A DNA stretch of 64,000 bases from Corallococcus sp. NCRR (GTDB lineage: Bacteria; Myxococcota; Myxococcia; Myxococcales; Myxococcaceae), in contig NZ_CP114039.1 in NCBI RefSeq assembly GCF_026965535.1, positions 8,415,461-8,479,460 of the forward strand, in the 5' to 3' direction. Shown here in pieces: positions 51,595 through 60,730 of the stretch (the first letter of the stretch is position 1; every line of letters begins with the position of its first letter). A program made the translations under genes and the position numbers. The notes beneath the pieces were generated by a model, which saw only the letters and a program-made list of their open reading frames with translations, did no database searches and had not been told where the DNA came from.

Positions 51595-53493
51595 CTAGTA
51601 CGTGCCCTTGAGGGACACGCTGCTGTACGACGAGTAGCCGCGCAGCATGATGTACATCTTGCCCGACGAGGCCTTCGCCGCCGCGCTGCACGTCTCGTTG
51701 TTGCCGGACAGGTACGGACGGCAGTCGTACGAGGTCGTCGTCGGGGCGGAGCCGAACTTGATGTACATGTCCGCGTCGCCCGTGCCGCCGCTCATGACGT
51801 AGGTGGACGCCTTGGAGGCCGGCAGGTCGAGGCAGTACAGCGTCTCGGAGCCGGTGGCGCCGGACAGGCCCGTCTTCGCGACACCGTTGGTCAGCGCGGT
51901 GCAGGTCGGCTGCGTGACCGTGCCACCCACGCCCACCGCCTCCCAGGCGGCCGTCACGGAGGCCTGGTCAGCCGCGGAGTAGCCCAGGGCCGCGGCGGCC
52001 TGGACCGTCCACGTCTTGGCCTGCGCGAACGTGGTGCTCGCCGTGAAGAGGTTGGTGTTGGCGTAGTACCAGATGCGAGCGGCCTTCTCGACGCCGATGC
52101 CCGTCACCGTGGGGCCACCCGTGCGGCGCGGGTGCGCGCCGCCCTTGGAGAGCAGCGCGAACGCCAGGTTCGGCACGCCGGAGCTGTAGTGCACGTCCGT
52201 GCTGGACGTCACGTTGGCCGCCCAGTCCTTGGACGCGCCGTCCTTCGCCGGGTCGTCCATGTAGCGGAGCGCGTCACCGGCGGTGCCGGGGGTCCACACG
52301 TCCTCGCCGACCTTCCAGATGTCCGCCGCGGTGCTCCAGCTGTTCACGCGGCTCTCGCAGACGGCGCCGAACGTGTCGGACATCGCCTCGTTGAGGCCGC
52401 CGGACTGGCCGGAGTACGTGAGGTTGGACTCGTACTCCGTCACGGCGTGGGTCAGCTCGTGGACGGTGACGTCCGCGTCCTTGCCCAGCTCGATGGAGTT
52501 CACGCCGTCGCCGTCGCCGTACACCATCTGGGTGCCGTCCCAGTAGGCGTTCACGTAGTTGCGGCTGTAGTGCACCGTGCTGATGAGCGCCGTGCCCGCG
52601 TTGTTCAGCGAGTCGCGGTTGAACAGCACCTTGTAGCAGTCGTAGGTGTAGCCCAGCATGTTGTAGTTGGTGTCGACATGCGAGTCACCGGTGGCCGCGC
52701 CGCCCTCGCTGCGCTTGAGCGTGCCCGGGGTGGTGGTGCCGTTGTTCGCGCTGTACACCTTGCGGTTGAGCGCGGTGTGGATCTCCGGAACGCGCAGCAG
52801 CGTGGCGCCGTTGATGGCGTCCACATAGACGCGGTCGCGCAGCGGCATCAGGTTGCTGTCGCCCGTCACCTTCACCTCATAGGCGAGGTGCAGACGGCCG
52901 TCCTGCTCGGACTTCACGTACACCAGGCGCGCGCCCTCCGCGGCCAGGCCCGTGCCCTGCGTGTCGCGCAGCGCCGCCGTCTGGGCCGCCTCCGCGGCGA
53001 CCAGCGGACGCGCGGACACGGAGCCGCCGGAGCGGGCGGAGCCGTTCGCGCCGAAGATGGCGCCCGAGCTGTCCACGTGCACCACCAGTTCCTCGCCCAC
53101 CACCGGCAGACCGTTCAGCGTCTGCGCGTAGCGGATGTGCGAGACGCCCTGGTCATCCACGTTGATGCGGCGGACCTGCAGGTCGTTCGCGTTCAGGCGG
53201 AAGAGCGAGGCGATGGAGGGCAGCGACCCGGCGATGGCCGTGTGCACGTCCGCGGCGGCGAAGCCCGTCAGCGGGCGGTCCGCCTGGCCCAGGCGGCCCT
53301 GGATGGTGTGCGGCGTCCCATCCGGGTTGGTGCCCACGATCTGCGCGCCCGGAATCACGCTCAGGGCGTTCTGCACTTCCGCGACTTCATCCGGCTTCTG
53401 CTGATCCTTCTGCGTGTTGGAGTCCGTCTCACCGACGCCGCAAGCGACGAGGGGGAAGGCCAGCAGGGCTGAAACGAAACGGGTGCGAACCAA
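51595..53493 (-). CDS. Secreted M4 family (thermolysin-like) metalloprotease
   Basis: A 632-residue preproprotease. The signal peptide ends LVAC (Cys18), so it may be lipidated before processing. The propeptide with FTP and PepSY-like parts covers about 55-225. The catalytic domain has zinc motif HELTHAVTE near residue 344 and the third ligand in GGLNEAMSD near 367, with catalytic-His region STDVHYSSGVPN. The last 110 residues form a pre-peptidase C-terminal (PPC) domain (LYCLDLPASKASTYVMSG). The start is TTG 53493: AGGAGG lies 7 bases upstream, and the translation then opens directly into the signal peptide. A likely secreted protease for predation or nutrient supply. Confidence 0.9.
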   Translation of the reverse strand: MVRTRFVSALLAFPLVACGVGETDSNTQKDQQKPDEVAEVQNALSVIPGAQIVGTNPDGTPHTIQGRLGQADRPLTGFAAADVHTAIAGSLPSIASLFRLNANDLQVRRINVDDQGVSHIRYAQTLNGLPVVGEELVVHVDSSGAIFGANGSARSGGSVSARPLVAAEAAQTAALRDTQGTGLAAEGARLVYVKSEQDGRLHLAYEVKVTGDSNLMPLRDRVYVDAINGATLLRVPEIHTALNRKVYSANNGTTTPGTLKRSEGGAATGDSHVDTNYNMLGYTYDCYKVLFNRDSLNNAGTALISTVHYSRNYVNAYWDGTQMVYGDGDGVNSIELGKDADVTVHELTHAVTEYESNLTYSGQSGGLNEAMSDTFGAVCESRVNSWSTAADIWKVGEDVWTPGTAGDALRYMDDPAKDGASKDWAANVTSSTDVHYSSGVPNLAFALLSKGGAHPRRTGGPTVTGIGVEKAARIWYYANTNLFTASTTFAQAKTWTVQAAAALGYSAADQASVTAAWEAVGVGGTVTQPTCTALTNGVAKTGLSGATGSETLYCLDLPASKASTYVMSGGTGDADMYIKFGSAPTTTSYDCRPYLSGNNETCSAAAKASSGKMYIMLRGYSSYSSVSLKGTY

Positions 53494-53831
53494 GGTACTG
53501 CCTCCTGCCCGGCGCAAAGGGGGTGGTCGCCGGGACAGCGCTCCTTTCAGCATTCTTCAGGCCAACTCATTAAGTCCGCGAAATGCCTCGTAGTACTGGA
53601 ACGCGCTGAAAAACGGCTGGCACATCAGCGCCCAGTAAATCTTCTGTAATGTGGAAGCATTCGTTACACCCCTGGCACAACCCCATGGAATCCCTGGGGA
53701 TTCATGGGCGAGCGGGCGGCTGTCCTGAACCATGACAGTCCCCATGAGGGTGTGTCCTCTATTCAGACAATCCAAGTTTGACGGCTTTTTCTTGGTACAC
53801 AAAGCATGGCCCTGAATTCGCGCGGCGTGCG
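53494..53831. other. Upstream region of the M4 protease gene, no gene seen
   Basis: 338 bases between the M4 protease start and the end of the gene at 53832. The composition is less G+C-rich, especially 53550-53800, as expected for a promoter or leader. It contains one exact palindrome (listed separately). A minus-strand frame across it has no ribosome-binding site and no protein-like character. Confidence 0.5.
53688..53703. promoter_or_regulatory. Palindrome upstream of the M4 protease
   Basis: GAATCCC-TG-GGGATTC, a perfect 7-bp inverted repeat about 195 bases before the protease start. A possible binding site for a dimeric regulator. Confidence 0.3.
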
Positions 53832-54281
53832 TCAGCGCCACACGCCGAGCAGCACCCGCGCGCGTCCATCCATGGGGAGCGCGGCCTCTTCCACCGTGGT
53901 GAAGCCGGCGTCGCGGGCCACGTCGGCCAGGTGCCGCATCCACGGTTTGTAGGGCATCCCATTGTCGGAGCAGCAAGGGACGACGGCGAAGCCCAGCCCG
54001 TGGCGCGCGGCGTACTCGATGATGATCCGCGTGGCGCCGTCCGGGTGCATGCCCACGACGAGCTCCGCCTCGCAGGGCTCCTCCAGCGTGAAGAGCCGCT
54101 GGGCGTACTTCACGGGCAGGTGCTTGTGGCGCAGGTCGAACGTGGTGACGGTGCGCCCGCGCTGGGTGAGGGACTCGTTCAGCTTCCCCATGCCTCCGGC
54201 GATGTCATAGACGCGCAGGGCCTGGGGGAAGCGCGTGACGAGCAGGTCCGCGAAGAGGTCGAAGCGTCGCTTGTCCGCCAT
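53832..54281 (-). CDS. Small methyltransferase-like protein
   Basis: A 149-residue soluble protein. RVYDIAGGMGKLNESL matches motif I of a SAM-dependent methyltransferase, TFDLRHKH the acidic strand 2, and ELVVGMHPDG motif IV. It is short for a full methyltransferase and lacks the final strands. VVPCCSDNG is distinctive and occurs in the RNA methyltransferase-like THUMPD or METTL25 type region, though I am not sure of this. The start is ATG 54281. It lies downstream of holA on the same strand, 24 bases away. Confidence 0.7.
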   Translation of the reverse strand: MADKRRFDLFADLLVTRFPQALRVYDIAGGMGKLNESLTQRGRTVTTFDLRHKHLPVKYAQRLFTLEEPCEAELVVGMHPDGATRIIIEYAARHGLGFAVVPCCSDNGMPYKPWMRHLADVARDAGFTTVEEAALPMDGRARVLLGVWR

Positions 54282-54305
54282 GGCGGCTCCTTCAGCCCGG
54301 CCCCT

Positions 54306-55610
54306 TCAGGCGCGGGTGCACACCGTCCACAACAGCCGCTCGATGACGAGCTTCCCGCTGGCGGAGGACTTCAGGGCCAGGTCCGCGTCCGCGCACGCCA
54401 CCAGGGCGTTGAGCAGCTCGCGGCGCTCGTAGCGGGCGGCGGCCTGCATGCCGAACGCGAGCGCCCACGCGTTGGGCGTCTTGCGCTTGGAGGCCTTCAG
54501 CTCGGCCTCCAGCTTGGGGAGGATGCGCGCCTCCACGTCGCGGCCGGTGCGCGGCGGCTGGCCGCCCGCGTACTTCTCCAGCCAGGCGTGGTTCTCCAGG
54601 AGCGAGCGGACGATGGACGCCACCGCGCCCAGCAACTGGAGCGCGTGCGTGCCCTGCCCCATCGCGTCCTCGGCGTAGGAGAGCGCGTCGCGCAGCTCGC
54701 GCTTCTGGAGCGCCTCCGTCAGCTCGAAGAACTCCTCCTCGCGCGCGTGGTGCACGAGCAGCGCCACGTGCTGCGCTTCGATGGTGGGCCCCTCCGCGTA
54801 GACGGCCAGCTTCTCCAGCTCCGACTGGAGCAGCCGGATGTTGCCGCCGATGCGCTCCTTCAGTCCCTCCAGCGCGCCCGGGCCCAGCTTCTTCTTGAAG
54901 GGGGCGAGGAACTCCCTGGAGATTTCACTGAGGTCCAGGTCCTTGTGGCGCGCGGCCACCTTGCGCTCGAAGAGGCGGCCCTTGTCCTGCGCGAACTTGA
55001 GCAGCGGGCTGCGCGAGTCCACGTCCGTGGCCGCGAGCACCAGCGCGTGCCCCGGCGGCACGCCCTTCTGGAGCAGCTCCAGGAGCGCGGACGCGTCCCC
55101 TTCCGGAGCGCTGATGCGCTCGTCACGGCAGAAGGCCGCCGCCTCCTGGAGGAAGGCGAGGTCGGCTTCCGCCAGGTCCACGTTGAGCTCTTCCTTCCAC
55201 TGCTCCACCGTGGGCGCGCCGGGCACGCGGGGATCCAATTGATCCACGCCCCAGCCCGCGCGGCCCGCGAGCGCCAGGAGCCGCCGGGCCCCCTCCTTGC
55301 GCTTGCCCGCCTTCCACGCGTCGCGCGCCTTGGCCAGCGCGTCGCCCTTGCCCTTCTTGGGCGCGAGGAACTCCGGGTCGCGCACCAGCACCACCTTGCG
55401 CCCGGGGAACAGCGGCAGCGTGGCCAGCTCCTGCGCCACCTCGCGCGGGGAGGCCGCGTCCAGCACCGCGAGGTTCAGCCCCATGGCGGCGTCCGGCACC
55501 AGCGTCTTCACCAGCTCGTCGGCGCCCTTCCTGACCAGGAACTCCTCGCCCCACAGGAGGTACAGCGGCCACACCTTGCCGCCCTTCACCTCCGCCAGCA
55601 CCTCGTCCAT
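54306..55610 (-). CDS. holA: DNA polymerase III subunit delta
   Basis: A 434-residue clamp-loader subunit that opens the beta clamp. The opening PLYLLWGEEFLVRKGADELV is the family start, followed by the AAA+-like fold without a functional Walker A. The C-terminal collar domain contains QSELEKLAVYAEGPTIEAQH. It is longer than E. coli HolA (343) because of an insert about residues 95-150 rich in Lys/Ala/Gly. ATG 55610 is preferred; a GTG at 55622 overlapping the holB stop is possible and would also give coupling. Confidence 0.88.
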   Translation of the reverse strand: MDEVLAEVKGGKVWPLYLLWGEEFLVRKGADELVKTLVPDAAMGLNLAVLDAASPREVAQELATLPLFPGRKVVLVRDPEFLAPKKGKGDALAKARDAWKAGKRKEGARRLLALAGRAGWGVDQLDPRVPGAPTVEQWKEELNVDLAEADLAFLQEAAAFCRDERISAPEGDASALLELLQKGVPPGHALVLAATDVDSRSPLLKFAQDKGRLFERKVAARHKDLDLSEISREFLAPFKKKLGPGALEGLKERIGGNIRLLQSELEKLAVYAEGPTIEAQHVALLVHHAREEEFFELTEALQKRELRDALSYAEDAMGQGTHALQLLGAVASIVRSLLENHAWLEKYAGGQPPRTGRDVEARILPKLEAELKASKRKTPNAWALAFGMQAAARYERRELLNALVACADADLALKSSASGKLVIERLLWTVCTRA

Positions 55611-55618
55611 GTCCGCGC

Positions 55619-56653
55619 TCACCGGGCCTCCACGCACAGTTCGATGAGCAGCCGCTCCAGCTGCAACCGGGGCGCGCCGTTGCGCGAACCGATGGCCGTG
55701 CGCGCCGACTCCAGCAGCGAATGCCGCCGGTGCAGCGCGGCCTCCGACGTGCGCCGCGCCGCTTCCTGCGCCAGCGCCGTCAGGTCGCGGTTCGCCAGCG
55801 CATCCAGCGCCCCGGCCTTCGCGAGCGACACGTCCCGCGTCCACAGGATGAGCAGCTCCAGCGCCGTGTCCGCGTCCTCGCGCGAGCCGCCGTGCGCCTC
55901 CGCGAAGCGCAGGAGCGCCGGGATGTCCTCGCCGCTCAGGCCTTCAAAGGCGGTGAGGACGTCCTTGCGCTCCTTCAGCGCGTCCACGTCCAGCGCGAGC
56001 GCACGGCCCAGGCTGCCCCCGGACATCACCGCGGCCAGGGCGGCGGTGTCCGCGTCCAGCTTGCGCTCCTGTTGCACGTGCCGTGCGACCAGGTCCACCG
56101 GCAGCGGGCCGAAGTACACCTTGCTGCACCGGCTGCGGATGGTGGGCAGCAGCCGGTCCATGGCGCTCGCCACCAGGATGAGGGTGGTCTCCGCGGGCGG
56201 CTCCTCCAGCGTCTTGAGGAACGCGTTCTGCGCCTGGACGTTCATCTGCTCCGCGCTGACCAGGATGGCCACCTTGCGCTTGGACTCCAGGCCGCGCAGC
56301 GCCAGGCGCTCCTGGAGCTGCCGTATCTGCTCCACGCGCAGCTCGCGGCTGGGCGTGCCGGTGAAGTCGGAGCGGCCAGCGAGTCCTCGCGACACGCGCT
56401 CGTCGTCCGGCATCACCCAGGTGACGTCCGGGTGCAGCCCCTTGGCGATGCGCACGCAGCTGGCGCACCTGCCGCAGCCCACCTCCGGGGCCTCCGGGCA
56501 CGTGAGGGCCTGGGCCAGCCCCACCGCGGCCAGCTCCTTGCCCACGCCTTCAGGCCCGGCGAACAGGTAGGCGTGATGCACCGAGCCGGACCGCAGGGCG
56601 GATTGGAGCGCGTCCATCGCGCGGGGCTGTCCCTGCACCGAGGCAAGCGTCAT
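55619..56653 (-). CDS. holB: DNA polymerase III subunit delta'
   Basis: A 344-residue clamp-loader AAA+ subunit. Walker A-like FAGPEGVGKEL lies near residue 32, the zinc module CPEAPEVGCGRCASC near 52-66, Walker B-like VAILVSAEQMN near 130, and sensor-1 TLILVASAMDRLLPTIRSRC near 160. Start ATG 56653 is the family start. It is immediately upstream of holA, an adjacency that puts two replisome clamp-loader genes in one operon. Confidence 0.92.
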   Translation of the reverse strand: MTLASVQGQPRAMDALQSALRSGSVHHAYLFAGPEGVGKELAAVGLAQALTCPEAPEVGCGRCASCVRIAKGLHPDVTWVMPDDERVSRGLAGRSDFTGTPSRELRVEQIRQLQERLALRGLESKRKVAILVSAEQMNVQAQNAFLKTLEEPPAETTLILVASAMDRLLPTIRSRCSKVYFGPLPVDLVARHVQQERKLDADTAALAAVMSGGSLGRALALDVDALKERKDVLTAFEGLSGEDIPALLRFAEAHGGSREDADTALELLILWTRDVSLAKAGALDALANRDLTALAQEAARRTSEAALHRRHSLLESARTAIGSRNGAPRLQLERLLIELCVEAR

Positions 56654-56737
56654 GGGGGGCGTGTATCCCCGCTCGGGGCCCACCCGTCAACCGCCACCTT
56701 GACCCGTGCGCGCGCCACCGGTCTGATTCGCCTCAGC

Positions 56738-58228
56738 GTGTTGAACTTCCTCGAAGGCTACCTTCCCCTGCTGGCGGGCTCCATCCTGACGGTGCTCCTG
56801 CTGGGCATCCAGCGGTCCACCCAGGACCCGGACCTGCGCGACGACCTGCGCGGCGCGGTGCGGATGCTGGTCGCCTTCCTGGCCCTGCGGCTGGTGTCGC
56901 GCCTCCTGCCGGAGGCCTCGACGCCCGAGGGCCTGCGCAAGTTCGTGAGCGTGGGCTGGATGCTCACGTTCGCCTACGGCGTCATCCGGGCCGGGGTGGC
57001 GTTCGCGCTGAAGCTGGTGCGGATGCGCTCGCCGGTGTCGACGCCCAAGATCCTCCGTGACGTCATCGACTTCACGCTGTACGCGCTCGCCACCGTCCCC
57101 ATCCTCCAGAGCCAGCTCAACCTGGACCTGGCGGGCCTGGTCGCGTCCACCGCGGTGCTGACGGTGGTCATCGGTCTGGCGCTCCAGGAGACGCTGGGCA
57201 ACCTCTTCGCGGGCCTGTCGTTGCAGTTGGACCGACCCTTCGAGGTGGGCGACTTCATCCGCATCGGCGAGCACACCGGGCGGGTGGTGCACATCGGGTG
57301 GCGCTCCATCCGCATCGCCAACTTCCGGCGCGAGGTCATCACCCTGCCCAACAGCATGGTGGGCAAGGAGCACGTGAAGAACTTCACCCAGCACCGCGAG
57401 CCCGTGGGCATCGAGATGCAGGTGGGCGTGTCGCTGGACGCGCCGCCCAACCAGGTGAAGCAGGCGCTGCTGGACGTGGCCCGGGAGATTCCCCAGGTCC
57501 TGGTGCAGCCGCCGCCCATCGCGCGCACGGTGGCCTTCACGGACTCCAACGCGCAGTACATGGTGCGCGTGTTCCTCAATGACTTCGCGCTGTCGGACAC
57601 CGTGAAGGAGGAGCTGCACACGCGGCTGTGGTACCGGCTGCGCCGCGAGGGACTGGAGCTGCCCCACGCCCAGCGCACGGTGACCCTGCGCCGCGAGACG
57701 AAGCACCGCCGCGGCGAGCTGGCGGACGACACCGTGCGCGACCTGTTGCGCCAGGTGGACCTCTTCGCGCCGCTGGGCCCGGAGAAGCTGGAGCAGTTGC
57801 GGTGCGAGGTGGTGGTGCGCCGCTTCGGCCGCAACGAGCGCATCATCCAGGAGGGCGACGAGGGCGGGACCTTCTACGTCGTGGCCTCCGGCGAGGTCAG
57901 CGTGCGCGCCGGCACGCTCCAGTCCGAAATCACGCGGCTGGGGCCGGGCCAGTACATCGGAGAGATGTCCCTGCTCACCGGCGAGCCTCGCGCCGCCACG
58001 GTGGTGGCGCTCCAGGACTCCGTGCTGCTGGAGCTGGACCGGCCCACCTTCGCGCGCCTGTTCTCCGACCATCCCGGCCTCGCGCGGCAGCTCTCCGCGC
58101 TCCTCGCCCAGCGCCGCACCCAGCTGCGCGCCGTGGCCCAGGCCTCCGGTGGAGGTCCGGACCACTCACCCGAGGCGGGCCGCATCCTCGGAAGGCTTCG
58201 CTCGCTCTTCGGCCTCAAGCACGAATAG
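56738..58228 (+). CDS. MscS-type mechanosensitive channel fused to a cyclic-nucleotide-binding domain
   Basis: A 496-residue inner-membrane protein. Four or five helices cover residues 1-165. The pore-lining TM3 of MscS is seen as LVASTAVLTVVIGLALQETL, followed by GNLFAGLSLQLDRPFEVGDF. The MscS cytoplasmic beta domain runs to about 325. A cNMP-binding jelly roll occupies about 345-460 (IIQEGDEGGTFYVVASGEVS, GEMSLLTGEPRAATVVAL). The phosphate-binding cassette Arg is present in EPRAAT. I take GTG 56738; a TTG at 56699 is the alternative, and neither has a strong ribosome-binding site. It diverges from holB. Confidence 0.85.
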   Translation: MLNFLEGYLPLLAGSILTVLLLGIQRSTQDPDLRDDLRGAVRMLVAFLALRLVSRLLPEASTPEGLRKFVSVGWMLTFAYGVIRAGVAFALKLVRMRSPVSTPKILRDVIDFTLYALATVPILQSQLNLDLAGLVASTAVLTVVIGLALQETLGNLFAGLSLQLDRPFEVGDFIRIGEHTGRVVHIGWRSIRIANFRREVITLPNSMVGKEHVKNFTQHREPVGIEMQVGVSLDAPPNQVKQALLDVAREIPQVLVQPPPIARTVAFTDSNAQYMVRVFLNDFALSDTVKEELHTRLWYRLRREGLELPHAQRTVTLRRETKHRRGELADDTVRDLLRQVDLFAPLGPEKLEQLRCEVVVRRFGRNERIIQEGDEGGTFYVVASGEVSVRAGTLQSEITRLGPGQYIGEMSLLTGEPRAATVVALQDSVLLELDRPTFARLFSDHPGLARQLSALLAQRRTQLRAVAQASGGGPDHSPEAGRILGRLRSLFGLKHE

Positions 58229-58362
58229 CGGCTTTCCCCCGGCGGCATCCGGGGCAATCACGACCCTCTGCGACACGCTGCGTGGCGGCCTGGAAGGCAT
58301 GCATCCAGGCGCGACGCCATGGACTTTGACGCTCGGAGCCTGAAAGGTCTAAAGGTTCACAC

Positions 58363-59226
58363 ATGCAAGACATTCGTGGCTTCCCCGCGCGATTGGGCGC
58401 GCTGCTGCTTCCCGGCGCGCTGCTGATGGCCCTGCCCCAGAGCGCGGCGGCCACGGCCCAGGTGAAGCCAGACGCGGCGGTCGCGGGCCTGGAGCGGCTG
58501 ACGCACCGCCGGGTCTTCTTTGGCCACCAGTCGGTGGGCGGGAACATCCTGGACGGCGTGCGGGCCCTGCCGAACGCGCCGGGCTCCAAGACGCCCGCCA
58601 TCGTGGAGGTGAAGGACGCGGACGCCACGATCGCGCCGGGCACGCTGGCGCACGCGTTCGTGGGCCAGAACGAGCAGCCGGAGACGAAGCTCGCGCACTT
58701 CGCGCAGCTGCTGGATGGCGGCGTCGCGAAGCAGGTGGACGTGGCGCTGGTGAAGTTCTGCTACATCGACTTCACCTCCAGCACGGACGCGAAGGCACTG
58801 TTCGAGAAGTACCGCGACACGCTCGCGGGGCTGAAGTCGCGCCACCCGGGCGTCACCTTCGTGCACGTCACCGCGCCGCTGACGACGGTGCAGCGCGGGG
58901 CGAAGGCCTGGTTCAACGAGCTGCGAGGACGCGCGGTGTACGGCGTGGGGGAGAACGTGTCGCGCGAGGCGTTCAACGCGCTGATGCGGCAGACCTACGG
59001 CGGCAAGGAGCCGCTGTTCGACCTGGCGGCGCTGGAGTCGTCGCAGCCGGACGGCAGCCGTGAGACCTACGAGGTCAACGGCCGCGCGTACCCGGCGATG
59101 GTGCCGGCGTATTCGGATGACGGCGGGCACCTCAACGCGCAGGGACAGGCGCGCGTGGCCTCCGCGCTCGTCACGTTCCTGGCGGCCCTGCCGGAAGCCG
59201 CTGCCTCCGCGAAGGCCGGGCCCTGA
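58363..59226 (+). CDS. Exported SGNH-hydrolase-like protein
   Basis: A 287-residue protein with a signal peptide (residues 1-30, ending AAATA). The opening of the mature part, HRRVFFGHQSVGGNIL, has GHQSVG in the place of the GDS motif, and DGGHLNAQGQARVA near the end supplies the His block of SGNH/GDSL enzymes. This variant (FGHQSVG) is a recognisable uncharacterised family often found with acyltransferase clusters. It starts the cluster that continues with two LbH acyltransferases (next gene 3 bases away), so it may be a deacylase or O-acetyl transferase partner. Confidence 0.75.
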   Translation: MQDIRGFPARLGALLLPGALLMALPQSAAATAQVKPDAAVAGLERLTHRRVFFGHQSVGGNILDGVRALPNAPGSKTPAIVEVKDADATIAPGTLAHAFVGQNEQPETKLAHFAQLLDGGVAKQVDVALVKFCYIDFTSSTDAKALFEKYRDTLAGLKSRHPGVTFVHVTAPLTTVQRGAKAWFNELRGRAVYGVGENVSREAFNALMRQTYGGKEPLFDLAALESSQPDGSRETYEVNGRAYPAMVPAYSDDGGHLNAQGQARVASALVTFLAALPEAAASAKAGP

Positions 59227-59229
59227 GCC

Positions 59230-59772
59230 ATGCGCGTTCCGTTGATGATGATGCTCGGCCTGGGGCCGACCGTCGCGCGTTTGAAGCTGCGCCGCTGTGA
59301 AGCGGTGGGCGCCACCCCGACCGTCTGGGGGCGCGTCTGGATTCACGGCGAGGGCGAAGTCCAGGTGGGCAACCGCGTGGTGTTCGACGCGCGGATGGCG
59401 CCCATCGAGCTGCACGCGCAGCGGGGGGGACGCATCGTGATCGAGGACGACGTGACCATCGAGGGAGGCAGCTCCATCGAAGCGCAGTCGTGCGTGACGG
59501 TGGGCGCGCGCAGCCGCCTGGGCATGTGGTGCAAGCTGATGGACAACATGTACCACCCGGTCCGGGGCAACCGGCACGAGCGGCCGCGGTCGGTGCCGCT
59601 GGTGGTGGAGGAAGGCGTCACGGTGGGCAGCCGCTCCATCCTGTTGCCGGGCACGCACCTGCAGAAGGGCGCGAGCGTGGCCTCCGGCACGGTCATCTCC
59701 CGCCGCATCCCGCCGGGCGTGACGGTGGGCGGCTCTCCGGCCCGCGTGCTGCGGCGCGAGGTGCCGCGATGA
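59230..59772 (+). CDS. LbH (hexapeptide) acyltransferase 1
   Basis: A 180-residue left-handed beta-helix transferase. Hexapeptide repeats are seen as VWIHGEGEVQVGNRVVF, IEDDVTIEGGSSIEAQ, LVVEEGVTVGSRSILLPGTH and VTVGGSPARVL. The usual catalytic His would be in DNMYHPVRG. The family O- or N-acylates sugars from acyl-CoA or acyl-ACP. It begins 3 bases after the SGNH-like gene and overlaps the next acyltransferase (ATGA). Confidence 0.88.
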   Translation: MRVPLMMMLGLGPTVARLKLRRCEAVGATPTVWGRVWIHGEGEVQVGNRVVFDARMAPIELHAQRGGRIVIEDDVTIEGGSSIEAQSCVTVGARSRLGMWCKLMDNMYHPVRGNRHERPRSVPLVVEEGVTVGSRSILLPGTHLQKGASVASGTVISRRIPPGVTVGGSPARVLRREVPR

Positions 59773-60365
59773 AGCCCCCCCTCCCCTCCCGGACCGAGGC
59801 GCTCCAGTTGGCGCGCGCGGGCCTTCAGATGGTGCGCACGGAGGTGTTTCCGCGCGCCGAGCGCGTGGTGGCCGTGGCGCGGGCGCGCTGGCTGTTCCGC
59901 GACTTCCGCATGGGCCGCGACGTGGCGGCGTATGGCCCGGTGAGCGCGCGCAACGACGGCCACGCGGAGCTGGGCGACAAGCTGACGTTCCTGGGCGGCA
60001 TGCTGCCCACGTCGGTGGTCTGCTACGAGCACGCGCGCCTGCTGGTGGGCAACGAAACCCAGTTCAACTACGGCGCGTCGGTGGAGGCCTGGGAGTCGGT
60101 GCAGATTGGCGACCGGTGCATGTTCGCGTCGTTCGTGCGCGTGAGTGACCGGGACGGCCAGCGCATCGCGCCCATCATCATCGAGGACGACGTCTGGGTG
60201 GCCCACGGCGCCATCCTGCTACCGGGCGTGCGCATCGGTGCACGGTCGGTGGTGTCCGCCGGCAGCATCGTTTCCCAGGACGTCCCCCCGGATTCGCTCG
60301 CCATGGGCAACCCGGCGCGCAGCATGAGCCTGGACCTGGTGGCCCGCGACGCCACGGGCACCTGA
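59769..60365 (+). CDS. LbH (hexapeptide) acyltransferase 2
   Basis: A 198-residue paralogue-type transferase. An N-terminal helical region of about 55 residues precedes the beta-helix (LLVGNETQFNYGASVEAWES, IGDRCMFASFVRVSD, IIIEDDVWVAHGAILLPGV, MGNPARS). The catalytic His is probably in WVAHGAI. Start ATG 59769 overlaps the previous stop. Two adjacent LbH enzymes suggest two acylation steps, or a hetero-trimer, on one glycan or lipid. Confidence 0.88.
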   Translation: MKPPLPSRTEALQLARAGLQMVRTEVFPRAERVVAVARARWLFRDFRMGRDVAAYGPVSARNDGHAELGDKLTFLGGMLPTSVVCYEHARLLVGNETQFNYGASVEAWESVQIGDRCMFASFVRVSDRDGQRIAPIIIEDDVWVAHGAILLPGVRIGARSVVSAGSIVSQDVPPDSLAMGNPARSMSLDLVARDATGT

Positions 60366-60384
60366 CCGCGCGCGTGCCCGCTTC

Positions 60385-60414
60385 CGCCCGGCGCTCAGCA
60401 AAACGTGCCGGGCG
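60385..60414 (+). terminator. Hairpin before the ACP gene, terminator or attenuator
   Basis: CGCCCGGC pairs with GCCGGGCG across a 14-base loop, followed by CGTTCTTTTCC. It lies 20 bases after the acyltransferase stop and 60 bases before the ACP start. Confidence 0.5.
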
Positions 60415-60474
60415 CGTTCTTTTCCGCATCCCCCTCCACACCCCACTTCCCGCTTCAACGACAGGACCCCATCC

Positions 60475-60723
60475 ATGAGCACGCGTGACACGCTTCGCAC
60501 CTTCATCGTCGACACCTTCTTCGTGGACGACTTCGCGGACGACGACTCGTTCCTGCGCAAGGGCCTCATCGACTCCACGGGGATGATGGAGCTGGTGGCC
60601 TTCATCGAGACGGAGTTCCACATCAAGCTCGACGACAAGGAGCTGGTGCCGGAGAACCTGGACTCGCTGGCTCGCGTGGTGGCCTTCGTGGACCGCAAGC
60701 AGTCGCTGGCGAAGGCGAGCTGA
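60475..60723 (+). CDS. Acyl carrier protein
   Basis: An 82-residue four-helix carrier protein. The phosphopantetheine site is Ser34 in GLIDSTGMMELV. It is acidic overall. Unlike fatty-acid ACP the motif is IDS rather than DSL, typical of carriers dedicated to a secondary or exopolysaccharide pathway. The asparagine synthetase gene follows after 7 bases and the acyl-AMP ligase after that, so this ACP is presumably loaded by that ligase. Confidence 0.92.
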   Translation: MSTRDTLRTFIVDTFFVDDFADDDSFLRKGLIDSTGMMELVAFIETEFHIKLDDKELVPENLDSLARVVAFVDRKQSLAKAS

Positions 60724-60730
60724 GACGCCC

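Noticed and set aside
53557-53760. Minus-strand frame upstream of the M4 protease gene
   Set aside because: No start with a ribosome-binding site, no recognisable protein character, and it lies in a less G+C-rich leader-like region.
58237-58254. CCCCGG-N6-CCGGGG after the channel gene as a terminator
   Set aside because: Six base pairs only and no T-run follows; too weak to call.
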